64,000 nucleotides of DNA from Carya illinoinensis (GCF_018687715.1 NC_056766.1:13399001-13463000); one strand, 5' to 3'. Numbered from the stretch's first letter, positions 1 through 10,124 are shown. Numbers and translations: made by a program. Notes: generated by a model not told the origin, from the sequence alone.

Positions 1-640
1 GAAGGTTCTGAGGACAGCCCACGCCGCATCCTCCACGCCGCACCTGAAGAGAACTTCACTCAGTCGCGCCCCGGCGATGCCTCTCCCACATTCCAGCAGC
101 TAAACAGCCTCCTCAGCGGCCCCCCGCACCCCACAAACAGCCCATACCGCCTCTGCTAAAACCGGAGAAACAAAGCAAACCGCCACAAGAGCCACCGCCG
201 GCCACTCACCCCAGAAAATCGGGGCCCACTAACCTCTGGATCCTCTCTACCAGGTCAGCCCACGTTTCCGCACCGCTTCACTTTGCCCAAACGAAACGAC
301 CAGAGGGAGGAGCACTGGGGTGAGCTGAGGGCAAGGCCTTGGTGTAAGAGCCACGGCGATACAACTCCCTCGACCGAGAGCTTCCAAAAACCAACAAACC
401 GAACCAAGAAAATAATGCAAAAATGAAAACAAATCTAAAAGAACAGCCACTAAAAACAGGACACGGAGAAAACGGAGGGGAAAGAGAAGGGAGGATGGAG
501 CTGAAGCCTCGGTTCCCCCTCTCCCCCCTCGAACTGGTTCAGAAAGTTGGGTTTCTAGAGAGAAGATGGAGGTTCTCTCTCTAGAGGTTCAATTTTTCTG
601 ATTGTTTCCAACTGGACCGATAAGGCATGCCGGCATTAGA
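1..640. other. GC- and CT-rich stretch without a recognisable gene
   Basis: This stretch is clearly richer in G+C than the next 12 kb. Read on the minus strand it contains CT-rich runs around 480-600 of the kind seen in plant 5' leaders and retroelement ends. I see only a 67-codon open frame without family motifs and no conserved domain on either strand. It may be the truncated end of a retroelement or the leader of a gene lying to the left of the window. Confidence 0.3.
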
Positions 641-879
641 TCTATATATTGGATTTTGGTTAGACGTGATCATTATCATTATGCTCATAAAATTTGTCCA
701 AAATTTCTGAAACATTTTGAGGATTGATGAAAAGTTGAGAATCACAAGTCTATACAGACGAGGAATTTAATGATTTTTCAAAAAAAAAAAAAAATTTATC
801 TTCTAGTTTAGATTGAGAAAGTAATTATATAACAAATAAATTAAATTTAGTAGGAATGTAATGATCCGTATTTAGATTT
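641..879. other. AT-rich spacer, nothing recognised
   Basis: No open frame, repeat or motif that I can support, apart from a short poly(A) run near 781-794. Confidence 0.4.
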
Positions 880-949
880 TGACTGGTGTGGAACGAGAAA
901 ATTGATAACATTAATTATATATATTGAACTGCACGTGAAGCTGAAATGT

Positions 950-981
<32 letters not shown>

Positions 982-1147
982 GATTCCGAGGAAGGGTTGT
1001 GACTTGCTATTCTGTCGTGTATTCTTAGACTTTGCGAACAATTTCTCAGTTTGGAATAATCATGGCATATGGCTTTGAAAGGTAGTGGAAAATGGTAAAG
1101 CCGCCTCGATCTATGGCCACTATGCATCATGTTAGTCAATAAACGTG
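880..1147 (+). promoter_or_regulatory. Orphan duplicate of the CYP82 upstream region
   Basis: The sequence matches, with small gaps, the region 10125-10304 just upstream of the P450 gene. Shared blocks in the same order are the CGAGAAAATTG block, the ATTAATTAT block, a G-box (CACGTG, 932-937 here and 10172-10177 there), an AG repeat, a CGTGTATTCTT block, and ATGTTAGTCAATAAACG (1129-1145 here, 10288-10304 there). No P450 coding sequence follows this copy, so it is an orphan. I infer a duplication of the P450 locus whose coding part has been lost or displaced. Promoter activity itself cannot be seen from sequence. Confidence 0.6.
949..983. repeat. (AG)n microsatellite
   Basis: About 35 bases of GA dinucleotide repeats with one AC interruption. 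A shorter AG run is at the matching place in the P450 promoter copy (about 10189-10200), so the two promoter copies differ by microsatellite length. Confidence 0.9.
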
Positions 1148-1414
1148 AATATTGAAATATATCTATCTCATTCTACTTCCCACATTTAAATATATCTCAA
1201 TGAGTCCAAAAATCTCACTCAAACATCTTAAATCATTATTATTCACATATTAACTCAGATAATTGTTAATCAACTTAGAACCCATACGCAGCCTTAGTCA
1301 CAGTCAAATCATATTCGGGGCATGTCTCAATGATGAGAAAATGACAATTTTGTGAACAATAGTGAAAGGGTTTGTGAGTTGTAGTGAAAAAATTTGAGTT
1401 AAGATATCATATTA
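1129..1414 (+). repeat. Left half of duplicated segment, copy A
   Basis: This block is nearly the same as 8756-about 9040 and begins with ATGTTAGTCAATAAACGTG. From about 1317 it enters an AT-rich MITE-like sequence (GGGCATGTYTCARTGATGAG start). At 1414 the similarity is cut by a 15-base T run, which is the poly(A) tail of the LINE inserted on the minus strand. The continuation of the MITE-like sequence resumes near 8161. Confidence 0.75.
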
Positions 1415-1451
1415 TTTTTTTTTTTTTTTGAAAATGAAAATTCATTAATCA

Positions 1452-4400
1452 TCAAGAATCAATACAAACTTTATCACTCAAAACAAAAGACATGATCTCC
1501 CTTGGTCCCTCTTCCATCCATATAACTTCTGAGTTTAAATGCTTAGCATATTGTGCAGCAGCATGAGCTGCTTGATTTCCTCCTCTCTTGACAAACATGA
1601 CCCTCCAAGTAGTCTGTCTTGCGAGTAGGAACTGGATATCTTCAAGCAACTGTCCCTTCCATGAGCAATCTACACATTTACTGTTGATACTGTCAATTAC
1701 CTGCTTGGCATCACCTTCAAAAATTACATTAGAGAGCCTCAACTCATGACACAATTGCATGGCCCGAATAAGTGCATAACATTCTGCATGAAAAGCAGAA
1801 GGTACATGTGCCTTAGGAGCAGATAACACCAGCTCTGCATCACCCCTATGATCTCTCTACACCCCACCAATTCCCATAGTACTGTCATGCTGTGTATATG
1901 CTGCATCAAAGTTAAACTTGTGAAAATTTTCCACAGCTGGTTCCCATGACACCCTATCTCGAGCTTGCAACTGAACTACTGTTTCATAACTTTGCTGCTT
2001 CTGCAATTGCCCCACCTGCTTGAAAACTTCAAGATCGTCTATAGCAGTTTTGTAAAGGATAGATGGGCTTTGGAATTTTTGATCAAAAACCCACCTATTC
2101 CTCCTTTTCCACAACTGATACAGCACTGCTGCAATCTGTTCCAACTGGTCATCACCTAATCTTATGGACAGATCCCTCCATAGGACAACAAAATCATTAT
2201 ATATTGTATGCCACTTCCTTACAGGACTCGAGACTTCACCCCAAACATCTGTTGCAGCAGGACAAGACCAGAGAACATGCAGGACAGTCTCTACCTCTTT
2301 GGTGCAAACTGGACAAAATCCCTCCCTCACAATCTTTTTCTTTGCTAGTGTGCCCTTCGTAGGTAAGATGTCACTAAGGGCCCTCCATATAAACTGCTTC
2401 ACCTTGCTAGGAACATGCAAAAGCCAAACTTTCTTCCATTGATCATCCCAAACCCCAGTATTGGAAGGCTGCCCATAAGAGTGTGATCTCAGATCAGAGT
2501 CCAAGAAATAGGCACTCTTAACAGAAAACCTCTCATTACAAGAGTGCACCCACATAAGCTTATCAGGGCCTCCTCTTATACTTACAGGCAGACTAGAGAT
2601 TAACTCAGCATCTTCTTTATTAAACACAGCCTCAATTAAAACTTGATTCCATACACGGTTTTCCACATTGATCAACTTTATCACCCTTGCTTCAGAATCT
2701 AACACATTGATAGGGGTTTGTACCATATAAGTTGTAGGCCGAGGCAACCATCTATCATGCCAAATTCGGATGTTCTCCCCATTCCCAACTCTCCAAACAG
2801 AACCTGCCTTAATTAGATCCAGAGCAGACCATAAACTCCTCCAGATGTGAGAAGGAGAGGAGCCAATCTTAGATGCTGAGAGATGACAGTTAGGAAAGTA
2901 TTTGTGCTTGAAAACTTGAGAAACAAGAGATGTGGGTTCCTGCATGAGCCTCCAAACTTGCTTTGCTAACAAAGCTTTATTGAAACTTACTAAGTTTCTG
3001 AACCCCAAGCCTCCCTTGCCTTTCACTATGCCTAACTTTTCCCAACTCCTCCAATGGATACCCTTCCTAGCTTTGTTATGGTCCCACCAGAACTGAGAAA
3101 ACATGGCCTCTATCTCCTTCAACAGCACACAAGGCAATTTAAAAACACTCATAGTATATGTAGGAATTGCTTGTAGCACACTTTTAATAAGAATCTCTTT
3201 CCCTGCTGTAGACAAGAGGACAGATTTCCAACTACAGATTCTTCTCCATATCTTTTCCTTAAGTCCACGAAAGGTATTGTATTTAGACCTTCCAATCACA
3301 GTTGGTAGGCCCAAGTACTTGTTGTAATTTCCACAAACCATCCCATTAGTAGACTGGATAATTAAAGCTTTAGCTGCTGGGTTTGTGTTACTGCTAAATA
3401 ACAATGAAGTTTTCTGTTTATTGAGAAATTGACTAGATGCACATTCATACTTCCACAAAATCTGCTCCACATTGAACCATTCTTCTTGCTTTGCTTTACA
3501 AAAAATGACACAATCATCAGCAAATAGAAGGTGATTAATCCCTAACCCTTCTCTAGAGGCAGTTACCCCTCTAAGGACACCATTTTGATCAGCTTGCTGT
3601 AATAAAGAACTCAGTCCCTCAACACATATGAGAAACAAATATGGTGATAATGGATCACCTTGTCGTAGCCCTCTTGAAGGATAAAAGATGTCCCCTGCAA
3701 CTCCATTAACTTTGACTGAATAGCTCACTGATTTGACACATGCCATAAGTAACCCAGTCCATCTTTCACCAAACCCCAGTTTGAGTAACATAGCCTCCAA
3801 ATAGTCCCACTCCACCCTATCATAAGCCTTAGACATATCTAATTTGATAGCCATACTGCCCACCTTACTCTTTTGCCTTGATTGCATAGTATGTAGCATC
3901 TCATATGCAACCATAATATTATCAGTAATAAGTCTTCCTGGTAAAAAAGCACTTTGGTTCCAAGAAATGATCTTAGAGAGCACCCCTTTCAATCTGTTGG
4001 CTAAGACTTTAGAGATCAACTTGTAGATAACATTACATAAGCTTATAGGTCTGAAATCATGTAAAAAAACTGGAAGATTTACCTTAGGAACAAGAGCAAT
4101 GAGTGTGTGATTAAGTCCAGAAGGTAGAATGCCATTGCTTAGAAAGTCAAGAACAGCTTGGGATACTTCAGGTCCAATAATCTCCCAATGATCTTGATAG
4201 AAACCAGCACTAAAACCAACAGGACCAGGTGCCTTGAAAGGTGACATTTGCTTCAAAGCCACATCAACTTCCTCCCTTAGAAACTCCTTATTCAAACTGA
4301 GAAGCATCTCCTCTGAAATTCTGTGCTCTACCCCATTAATAACTGGATCGATCATCTCTCTTGTGGGAGAGCTTGAAAGAAAAACAGTGGAAAAATGCAC

Positions 4401-5594
4401 CCTGAAAGCATGTGTAATGTCACTGCTCTTTGTTATTAACACCTCATCTTCACCTCTAATCTGTTTTATGGCATTTTTCTTCCTCCTTTGATTAACACAT
4501 GCATAATAAAATTTAGTGTTCCTATCCCCTTTCTCAAGCCAGTGCCTTTTGGCTCTTTGTTTCCATTTGAGGTCTTCTTGGTCTAACAGAAATTCCAGCT
4601 CCTTGTGTAGTTGTTTCTGGCACTGTATGTTGCTAGGGCCCTCATCCTTCTGTAATTGATTAATGAGACTTATTTTCTCCTTAATAGCCTTTGATCTGTT
4701 CTGGTCAATATGCCTGCTCCACTACCTCAATTTCTTACTGCATGCTTCTAACTTAGTCTGTACACTTGCTAGTTTATTCATGCCCCCCATCTGCTTCTGC
4801 CATTCAGTAGCCACTATAGTGCTACAACCTTCTTCACGACTCCAATTGGCTTCATACTTAAAACTGTGAGGTACAGAATGCTGTGCACTGTGTGCAAACC
4901 AGCAAGAAAGTAATACAGGTTTATGGTCTGAACAAACAGCAGTTAGAATGTCCACCTGATAATTAGCATGACCCTCCATCCATTGTTGATTAGCTAATAC
5001 TCTGTCAAGCCTCTCTTTAGTAAAGGTAGCATCTTCATGACGATTTGACCATGTGTATTTGTCACCTCTCCAGCCCAAATCAAATAGAGAGCCTTTGATC
5101 AGAACCTGTCTAAACAAGTCCATCTGCCCCTCACTCCTAACTCTTCCCCCAACCTTTTCATCATTAGTTAGAATTTCATTAAAGTCCCCAATGACACACC
5201 ACCCCACATCAGTAGGTTTGAAGGAATTCAATAATTCAAAGCTAGCCTTTCTCTGGCTAACCTCTGGACTCCCATAAAAACAAGTAAGGAGCCATCGAGA
5301 TCCCCCTTGTTCATCAGTAATGAAGACATTAATATGTCTTTGGGAATAATTCATTAATTCTACTTTGATCTCCTGCTTCCATAACAGCATAAGCCCACCA
5401 CTTCTACCAATAGCCTCAACTACAAAACACCCTCCATAGTTAAGTTTCTTTGCCACCACTTGAGCCTGTTTTAACCACAGCTTTGTTTCCATTAAGAACA
5501 CCACCCCGGGACCTTTTGCCTTAGTTAAAAGGCCAAGGCTCTGAACTGTTCGAGGGTTCCCAAGCCCTCGACAGTTCCAGCTTAAAGTTTTCAT
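1452..5594 (-). pseudogene. LINE-A ORF2: endonuclease, reverse transcriptase, RNase H with two stops
   Basis: This is the replicase of LINE-A. The N-terminal endonuclease/exonuclease/phosphatase domain (5594-4722) shows WNCRGLG, METK, GDFNE, ERLDR and SDHKP. The reverse transcriptase (about 4440-3100) shows the DFRPISLCNV block, the KLDMSKAYDRVEW block, GLRQGDPLSPYLF and the catalytic FADD (NHLLFADDCVIF). A Cys/His zinc-binding region follows (about 2290-2400, with CPVC and H/C ligands). The RNase H domain near the C-terminus has FDAA, ECYAL and EGDAKQV. The whole stretch of 1381 codons stays in one frame and is broken only by TAG codons at 4722-4724 and 1857-1859. It is therefore a recently active copy that is now probably dead unless the stops are read through. 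Confidence 0.92.
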
Positions 5595-7090
5595 AATGAT
5601 TGGCGGGGCTGGGATCCAGCCTCCACCAATTCTTTAAGTAAGAAAGCATCACCCTTTCCTTTCTTAGAAACCACCAACTTAGCTAGTACCTCATCATCCT
5701 CATCAACCAGCCTTTTCTGTCCAGACAAATTATCTAAGCATAAGTTAGATTGTCCATGAGCTCGTGCTCTTCTCTTCCACTTGTGAATGCCTTTAGCAGC
5801 AGTAAGATGCACATCAACCCCCTTAGAAGACACCTTATTCTTTCGTGAGGTAGAGCGAGTGCAGGTGGCCATTGATGTCACGTTCTGCTCAAGGCTTTGA
5901 ACAAAAGCCTCATCCACGTAGGTAGGCCCAACCGACAGCCCACCTTTCCCCACAGGCCCATTCGAGCCCATCACCTCAACTCTATTTATCTTATCTGTTA
6001 CAACTTTATCATCTATATCTAGCACTGATGGATTTTGAAACTCCTTAGAGTTCGCACCTAATCTCCCCGATACTCTCTCCCTTTCATGATCTTCAGCACA
6101 TACATTTAAATTCTTAACAACTTCTATCTTATCAGGAAAGTTTGAGTTCAAACCTCCTATCTCACTGTTATCACAACTGCCACCTTCCTCCACATTTTGT
6201 GCCGACTTTTCCTCCTGCGCTGACAGCCGTTCTCCAACTTCAGTGCTGCCCATTGAATCCTCCTCACGGTGAACTGCCGCCCTGTGGACCACCTTGTCCC
6301 CTCCACTATCAATGCTAGAGGCAAAAGATGATCTTCGTCTGAACCCGGGATCAGCCCGAAGCCATGCACCAAACTGCATGGCAGTCTCCCCTTCAAGCTC
6401 CACCTCTGAACCTTCCTTCGGGCAGCCCACTTCTCTATGACTCAAACAGCCACATTTAAAACAAATTCGGGGAAGCTTTTCATACTGAAATTGCACCCAT
6501 AGTTTCTTGCCATAAGAGTTGACAAACCGTCCACGGGCAATCGGTTTGTGTAAAGCAACTTCTAACTTCACCCTCAGAAACTTTCCCCACCCTATATCAT
6601 CTTCGGCAGTATCAACTTCAAGCACTCGTCCAACTGAAGCCCCAATAAGCAGTCCATAATCCCTTATCATTTGTCCCAACGGCAAGTTGTGAATTTGAAC
6701 CCAGAAAGCCTCAGACTCAAACATGATATGCGATGGTTGCATGGTGCTATCATAGGGTCGAAGGGCAAAAAGGCTATTGTCAAACAGCCAAGGTCTGCCC
6801 TCCATGATTCTGTCTTTATCTGCATGTGTAGCAAAGGTTAGTACGAAAGTATTCTTTGCTACTTCTTGAAATTCTGCTCGCTTACTTATCCTCCAAATTT
6901 TCCCCATGGCATTACTGACTGTCTCCTTCCCTACCACACGCTCCAGACAGATCCTCCCAATGAGACTCCGTTGTCCCTTTCTTTGCACATCCTCAGCCTC
7001 CCCCGAGGGGAAATCCAATACCATTTCTTCCTCCTCTGACAACCGGAGGTTATTCCACCGATGTTCCAACTCCTCCATGATAATACTCAC
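5591..7090 (-). CDS. LINE-A ORF1 (DUF4283 plus CCHC zinc knuckle)
   Basis: This 499-residue protein is the nucleic-acid-binding ORF1 protein of plant L1-type LINEs, which coats the element RNA. The N-terminal half carries the DUF4283-type domain (ERVVGKETVSNAMGKIW region, then FWVQIHNLPLG around residues 128-138). A CCHC zinc knuckle (CFKCGCLSHREVGC, CX2CX4HX4C) lies at about residues 210-223. The rest is polar, low in order and rich in Ser/Glu/Gly. The frame has no stops. The start at 7090 fits the family, whose proteins usually open with a short EELxxxWxNLxLxEEE segment. The stop overlaps the ORF2 start by ATGA (5591-5594), which suggests reinitiation at ORF2. It is similar by eye to the ORF1 of LINE-B at 13833. 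Confidence 0.88.
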   Translation of the reverse strand: MSIIMEELEHRWNNLRLSEEEEMVLDFPSGEAEDVQRKGQRSLIGRICLERVVGKETVSNAMGKIWRISKRAEFQEVAKNTFVLTFATHADKDRIMEGRPWLFDNSLFALRPYDSTMQPSHIMFESEAFWVQIHNLPLGQMIRDYGLLIGASVGRVLEVDTAEDDIGWGKFLRVKLEVALHKPIARGRFVNSYGKKLWVQFQYEKLPRICFKCGCLSHREVGCPKEGSEVELEGETAMQFGAWLRADPGFRRRSSFASSIDSGGDKVVHRAAVHREEDSMGSTEVGERLSAQEEKSAQNVEEGGSCDNSEIGGLNSNFPDKIEVVKNLNVCAEDHERERVSGRLGANSKEFQNPSVLDIDDKVVTDKINRVEVMGSNGPVGKGGLSVGPTYVDEAFVQSLEQNVTSMATCTRSTSRKNKVSSKGVDVHLTAAKGIHKWKRRARAHGQSNLCLDNLSGQKRLVDEDDEVLAKLVVSKKGKGDAFLLKELVEAGSQPRQSL

Positions 7091-7190
7091 TCGTCACCCT
7101 CACAAAACAAGCACTCACACTTCACCTCAGAGATCGCCTAGCAGCCAGGGAAACTCAGAGAGAAGACTCGACCCGGGAGGATCTATTTCT

Positions 7191-8154
7191 ATTATTTATT
7201 TTTGTTGATTTTAGGTTTCATTGTTGTTATTTAAATTTTATTTTAGATGTGAAGAAAATGAAAATCCAAATTTTAGAAGCCCCTCGTCTAAGAACTTCAA
7301 ATTTAAATGAAGATTTATTTGAATATAAGAGTTGATCACCAGTATTTTTTTAAGATGCTAAAGATAGAAGAAGATTTCCAAATTTAAAAGGAAGAGATGT
7401 CGAAAAAGAGAAGTGATTTGGATCTACTCTATTGGCATCTAACTACCAGATGAGAACAAGTGAATAAATAAATAAAAAATAAAAGAAAATATTTATCAAA
7501 TTAAAAAGAAGAAGATGACGTGGGAAGTTTAGACTTCATTCTATCTATTGGTTTAACTTACCATGTAAGACGTTCATGGGAATAAATTAATTGGCAAAAG
7601 TTATGATGGTTTGACTTGGCGTTAGTTTGGATTTATTTTGGCTGGCACATATGTACGTAGGAGTGGAGAGGAGTTTAATGGAATGAGCCATTTTGGATTA
7701 GGACATAGTGAGACGCAAGGGCTTCACTTGGAGAGACGCACGCATGCGGAATCAAGATGGAATGAAACAGATTTTTATTTGATTTGTTTTGATAAGAGAC
7801 GCGGCTTGCGGATCCAAAGGGACGGCAATTAATTTAATTTCCTGTGGTTTGGAAGACGTGTTGAGACTGTGAAGATGCTGCTACGACTTAGAGCTGCAAT
7901 TGTGAGGAACATTTTTCAGTGTTCATTTTCCTTTCATTATTCTCAAAAAAATTATGGTTAATTCGTTTATGTTGAATTTAATTTTTAGCATGCACTAAAT
8001 TTTCTTTATTCTAGTAAAATGATGTAATCTAGTTCCAAACTATGCTTGATTTTCTATGCTAATTTAAAGTAATTCTTTCTTTGTTTGTCTGATTTATTCT
8101 GAGTTTATAGCTTTTAATTAACTAGCCATTAATTAGATGAATTTTAATCTTGTG
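7191..8154. other. About 960 bases between LINE-A and the split target; LTR-like, unassigned
   Basis: This sequence is absent from the unsplit paralogous copy (8756-9567), so it belongs to the insertion event or to a second insertion. It has no coding capacity. The part from about 7940 to 8150 reads like the AT-rich tail of a plant LTR or untranslated region. Alternatives are an unusually long 5' leader of LINE-A or a nested solo LTR. I cannot decide between them without a database search. Confidence 0.4.
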
Positions 8155-8690
8155 ATTTGATATTAGATTTTAGGAAAGAAGAGAAAATTTTAAATAAAAA
8201 GATTATAAAGTTAAGATATTATTAGAATAAATTTTTTTTAATATTATTTTTATTTTAGAACTTATAAAAATTATATTATTTTTTGTATTTTGTTTGAAAA
8301 TTTAAAAAAGTTGTAATGATCAGATGATGATTAAATGAATTAAAAAGTTAAAAATCTGAAATTGGAAAATGAATTTTTTTTTTCAAGAATAGGACAGTAT
8401 TCTAATTTTATTGATAGTTCTCACTTACGGCGAAAAAATATCGTGGTTACAAACATATGCGAATATGCTATCTACGTTGAATAACGTGTAATCCAGCTTC
8501 ATTCATTCAAAGAGCGCCCAAAATGTTTTTTGGATTTCCATGTTTATTAGCAATGAAAATATCAGTCTCATTAGATCCCAACTTGATTAATCTATCAACT
8601 ACGTGATTCATTTCCCTAAATATATGGAATATCCTTATCACCAGAAAACTAGCATTCAACGTCATAATCAATAGCACGTTTATTGATTAT
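8155..8690 (+). repeat. Right half of duplicated segment, copy A
   Basis: Matches about 9036-9560 of copy B. It continues the MITE-like sequence interrupted at 1414 (8161-8370) and then a LINE 3' tail on the minus strand. It ends in CACGTTTATTGA (8675-8686), which is the start of the 19-bp inverted repeat seen complete in copy B. A short partial third copy of the segment start follows at 8689-8742. Confidence 0.75.
8371..8674 (-). mobile_element. 5'-truncated LINE tail (RNase H C-terminus), copy A
   Basis: On the minus strand the sequence encodes the end of a plant LINE RNase H domain (FREMNHVVDRLIKLGS, the usual REXNXXADXLXXLG pattern with some residues changed). An untranslated tail and a poly(A) run (the T run near 8375-8383) follow. 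It is the paralogue of 9250-9548 and is too short to be active. Confidence 0.7.
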
Positions 8691-8742
8691 GTTAGTCAAT
8701 AAACGTGAATATTGAAATATATGGATCTCATTCTACTTCCCG
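8689..8742 (+). repeat. Partial third copy of the duplicated-segment start
   Basis: It repeats the first about 54 bases of the segment (ATGTTAGTCAATAAACGTG onward, with a small change at 8723). It breaks off at about 8743 and the full copy B starts again at 8756. This staggered repetition marks a rearrangement junction. Confidence 0.75.
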
Positions 8743-8944
8743 CTTGCTATTGATTATGTTAGTCAATAAACGTGAATATTGAAATATATCGATCTCATTC
8801 TACTTCCCACATTTAAATATATCTCAATGACTTCAAAAATCTCACTCAAACATCTTAAATCATTATTATTCACATATTAACTCATCTAATTGTTAATCAA
8901 CTCAGAACCCATACCCAGCCTTAGTCACAGTCAAATCATATTTA

Positions 8945-9249
8945 GGGCATGTTTCAGTGATGAGAAAATGACAATTTTGTGAATACTAGTGAAGGGGTTT
9001 ATGAGTTGTAGTGAAACAATTTGAATTATAATATCTTATTAGATTTTAGGAAAGAAAAGAAAAATTTAAATAAAAATATTATAAAGTTAAGATATTATTA
9101 GAATAAAATTTTTTTAATATTGTTTTTGTTTTAGAACTTATAAAAATTCTATTATTTTTTGTATTTTATTTGAAAATTTAAAAAAGTTGTAATGATCAGA
9201 TGATGATTAAATGAATTAAAAAGTTAAAGATCTGAAATTGGAAAGTGAC
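8945..9249. mobile_element. AT-rich MITE-like element, unsplit copy
   Basis: The short non-coding block starts GGGCATGTTTCAGTGATGAG and runs through an internal segment typical of abundant AT-rich MITEs (repeated ATATTATTAGAATAAA-like stretches and an AAAAAGTTGTAATGATCAGATGATG block). The split copy lies at 1317-1414 plus 8161-8370. Its resemblance to abundant Fagales MITEs is from memory. Terminal inverted repeats are not clear because a LINE tail replaces the right end. Confidence 0.5.
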
Positions 9250-9548
9250 TTTTTTTTCAAAAATAGGATAGTATTCCAATTTTATTAATAGTCCTCACTT
9301 ATGGCGAAAAAATATCGTGATTAAAAACATATGCGAATATGCTATCTGCGTTGAATAACATGTAATCTAGCTTGGTTCATTCGAAAAGCGCCCAAAATGT
9401 TTTTCGGATTTCCATGTTTATTAGCAATGAAAATATAAGTCTCATTAGAACCCAACTTGCTTAATCTGTCAACGACGTGATTTATTTCCCTAACTATATG
9501 GGATATCCTCATCACTAGAAAACTAGCTTTCAACTTTATAATCAATAG
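9250..9548 (-). mobile_element. 5'-truncated LINE tail (RNase H C-terminus), copy B
   Basis: The minus strand encodes about 60 residues ending a LINE RNase H domain (VREINHVVDRLSKLGS) and then a stop, tail and poly(A) (the T run at about 9250-9257). It is the counterpart of 8371-8674. Confidence 0.7.
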
Positions 9549-9567
9549 CACGTTTATTGACTAACAT

Positions 9568-9860
9568 ATAAAGTCTTATGCTTGACAGGTATTTTCATTA
9601 AGCTCAATTGTTTCAAAATCACATATTTAGAAAGTCATGGTGTTCGAGTGGTGCTTGGGAAGGAAATTATGAGAAATTTTGAGATTAGACGAGATCATCT
9701 CACATTCCAAATAAGTCCTTCTTACTAACACATAAAATAGAGCAAATAAAATAATAATGTTTAAAAAACTTATGTATATAATTTTTCTTATATACGATCA
9801 CGATTTATATCCAGTTATATTTGATTATTTGATGATGGGGCACATTTTAATTGATGAATA
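9568..9860. other. AT-rich spacer, nothing recognised
   Basis: No open frame or motif that I can support. A short segment near 9640-9710 (AAATTTTGAGATTAGACGAGATCATCTCACATTCC) is reminiscent of MITE ends. Confidence 0.35.
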
Positions 9861-9867
9861 ATAATAG

Positions 9868-10095
9868 ACTTACTACCCTACTACTACCTTTTTACTACTC
9901 TTATTATTTTTTAAATTTTTTATAACTTGTTTATGTTTATTTAATGGTTAAGAAAGTGACTATTAGTGAAATTGTATATTTTTTTAATTTTTTATTAATA
10001 ATAAAAAATGTTAAGAAAATAATTATAATAAAAAAAATTTAATATACTAAAGTAGTAAAAAGATGATAAATGAGTAGTAAGTACGTACATCATCA
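9868..10095. mobile_element. Fold-back MITE candidate
   Basis: The left arm (ACTTACTACC then ACCTTTTTACTACTC) is answered near the right end by the reverse complement (GTAGTAAAAAGATG then GAGTAGTAAGT). The two arms could pair into an imperfect hairpin around an AT-rich centre. Size of about 230 bp and absence of coding fit a MITE. It lies in the P450 upstream region between the duplicated segments and the promoter module. Confidence 0.45.
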
Positions 10096-10124
10096 TCCTT
10101 GAATAAGTTAAATTGACTGTCATT

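Larger units (their letters stand above)
1415..7190 (-). mobile_element. LINE-A, L1-type non-LTR retrotransposon, nearly intact
   Basis: Read on the minus strand, the element has a leader of about 100 bases, ORF1 (7090-5591), ORF2 (5594-1452) and a short 3' end with a poly(A) of 15 (the T run at 1415-1429). ORF1 and ORF2 overlap by ATGA. ORF2 holds endonuclease, reverse transcriptase, a zinc-knuckle-like region and RNase H in the usual plant L1 order. Its left target flank is MITE-like sequence whose other half is at 8161-8370, so the insertion lies in a known target. Target-site duplications are not perfect: GATATCATATTA at 1403-1414 and GATATTA at 8159-8165 are the best candidates. The 5' limit is uncertain between 7190 and 8154. 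Confidence 0.9.
8756..9567 (+). repeat. Duplicated segment, copy B, bounded by 19-bp inverted repeats
   Basis: This 812-bp unit starts with ATGTTAGTCAATAAACGTG (8756-8774) and ends with its exact reverse complement (9549-9567). Inside, in order, are AT-rich sequence shared with copy A, a MITE-like element (about 8945-9249) and a truncated LINE tail on the minus strand. The inverted repeats look like transposon termini, but the internal parts are unrelated repeats. The same motif occurs without any element in the P450 promoter (10288-10304), so a local inversion or template switch at this motif is the simpler reading. Confidence 0.75.

Noticed and set aside
247..450. 67-codon minus-strand frame in the GC-rich left end
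   Set aside because: No homology that I recognise and a composition expected from GC/CT-rich DNA.
7638..7832. 64-codon frame within the unexplained part of the LINE-A insertion
   Set aside because: No domain and no related frame elsewhere; length is within chance for this composition.
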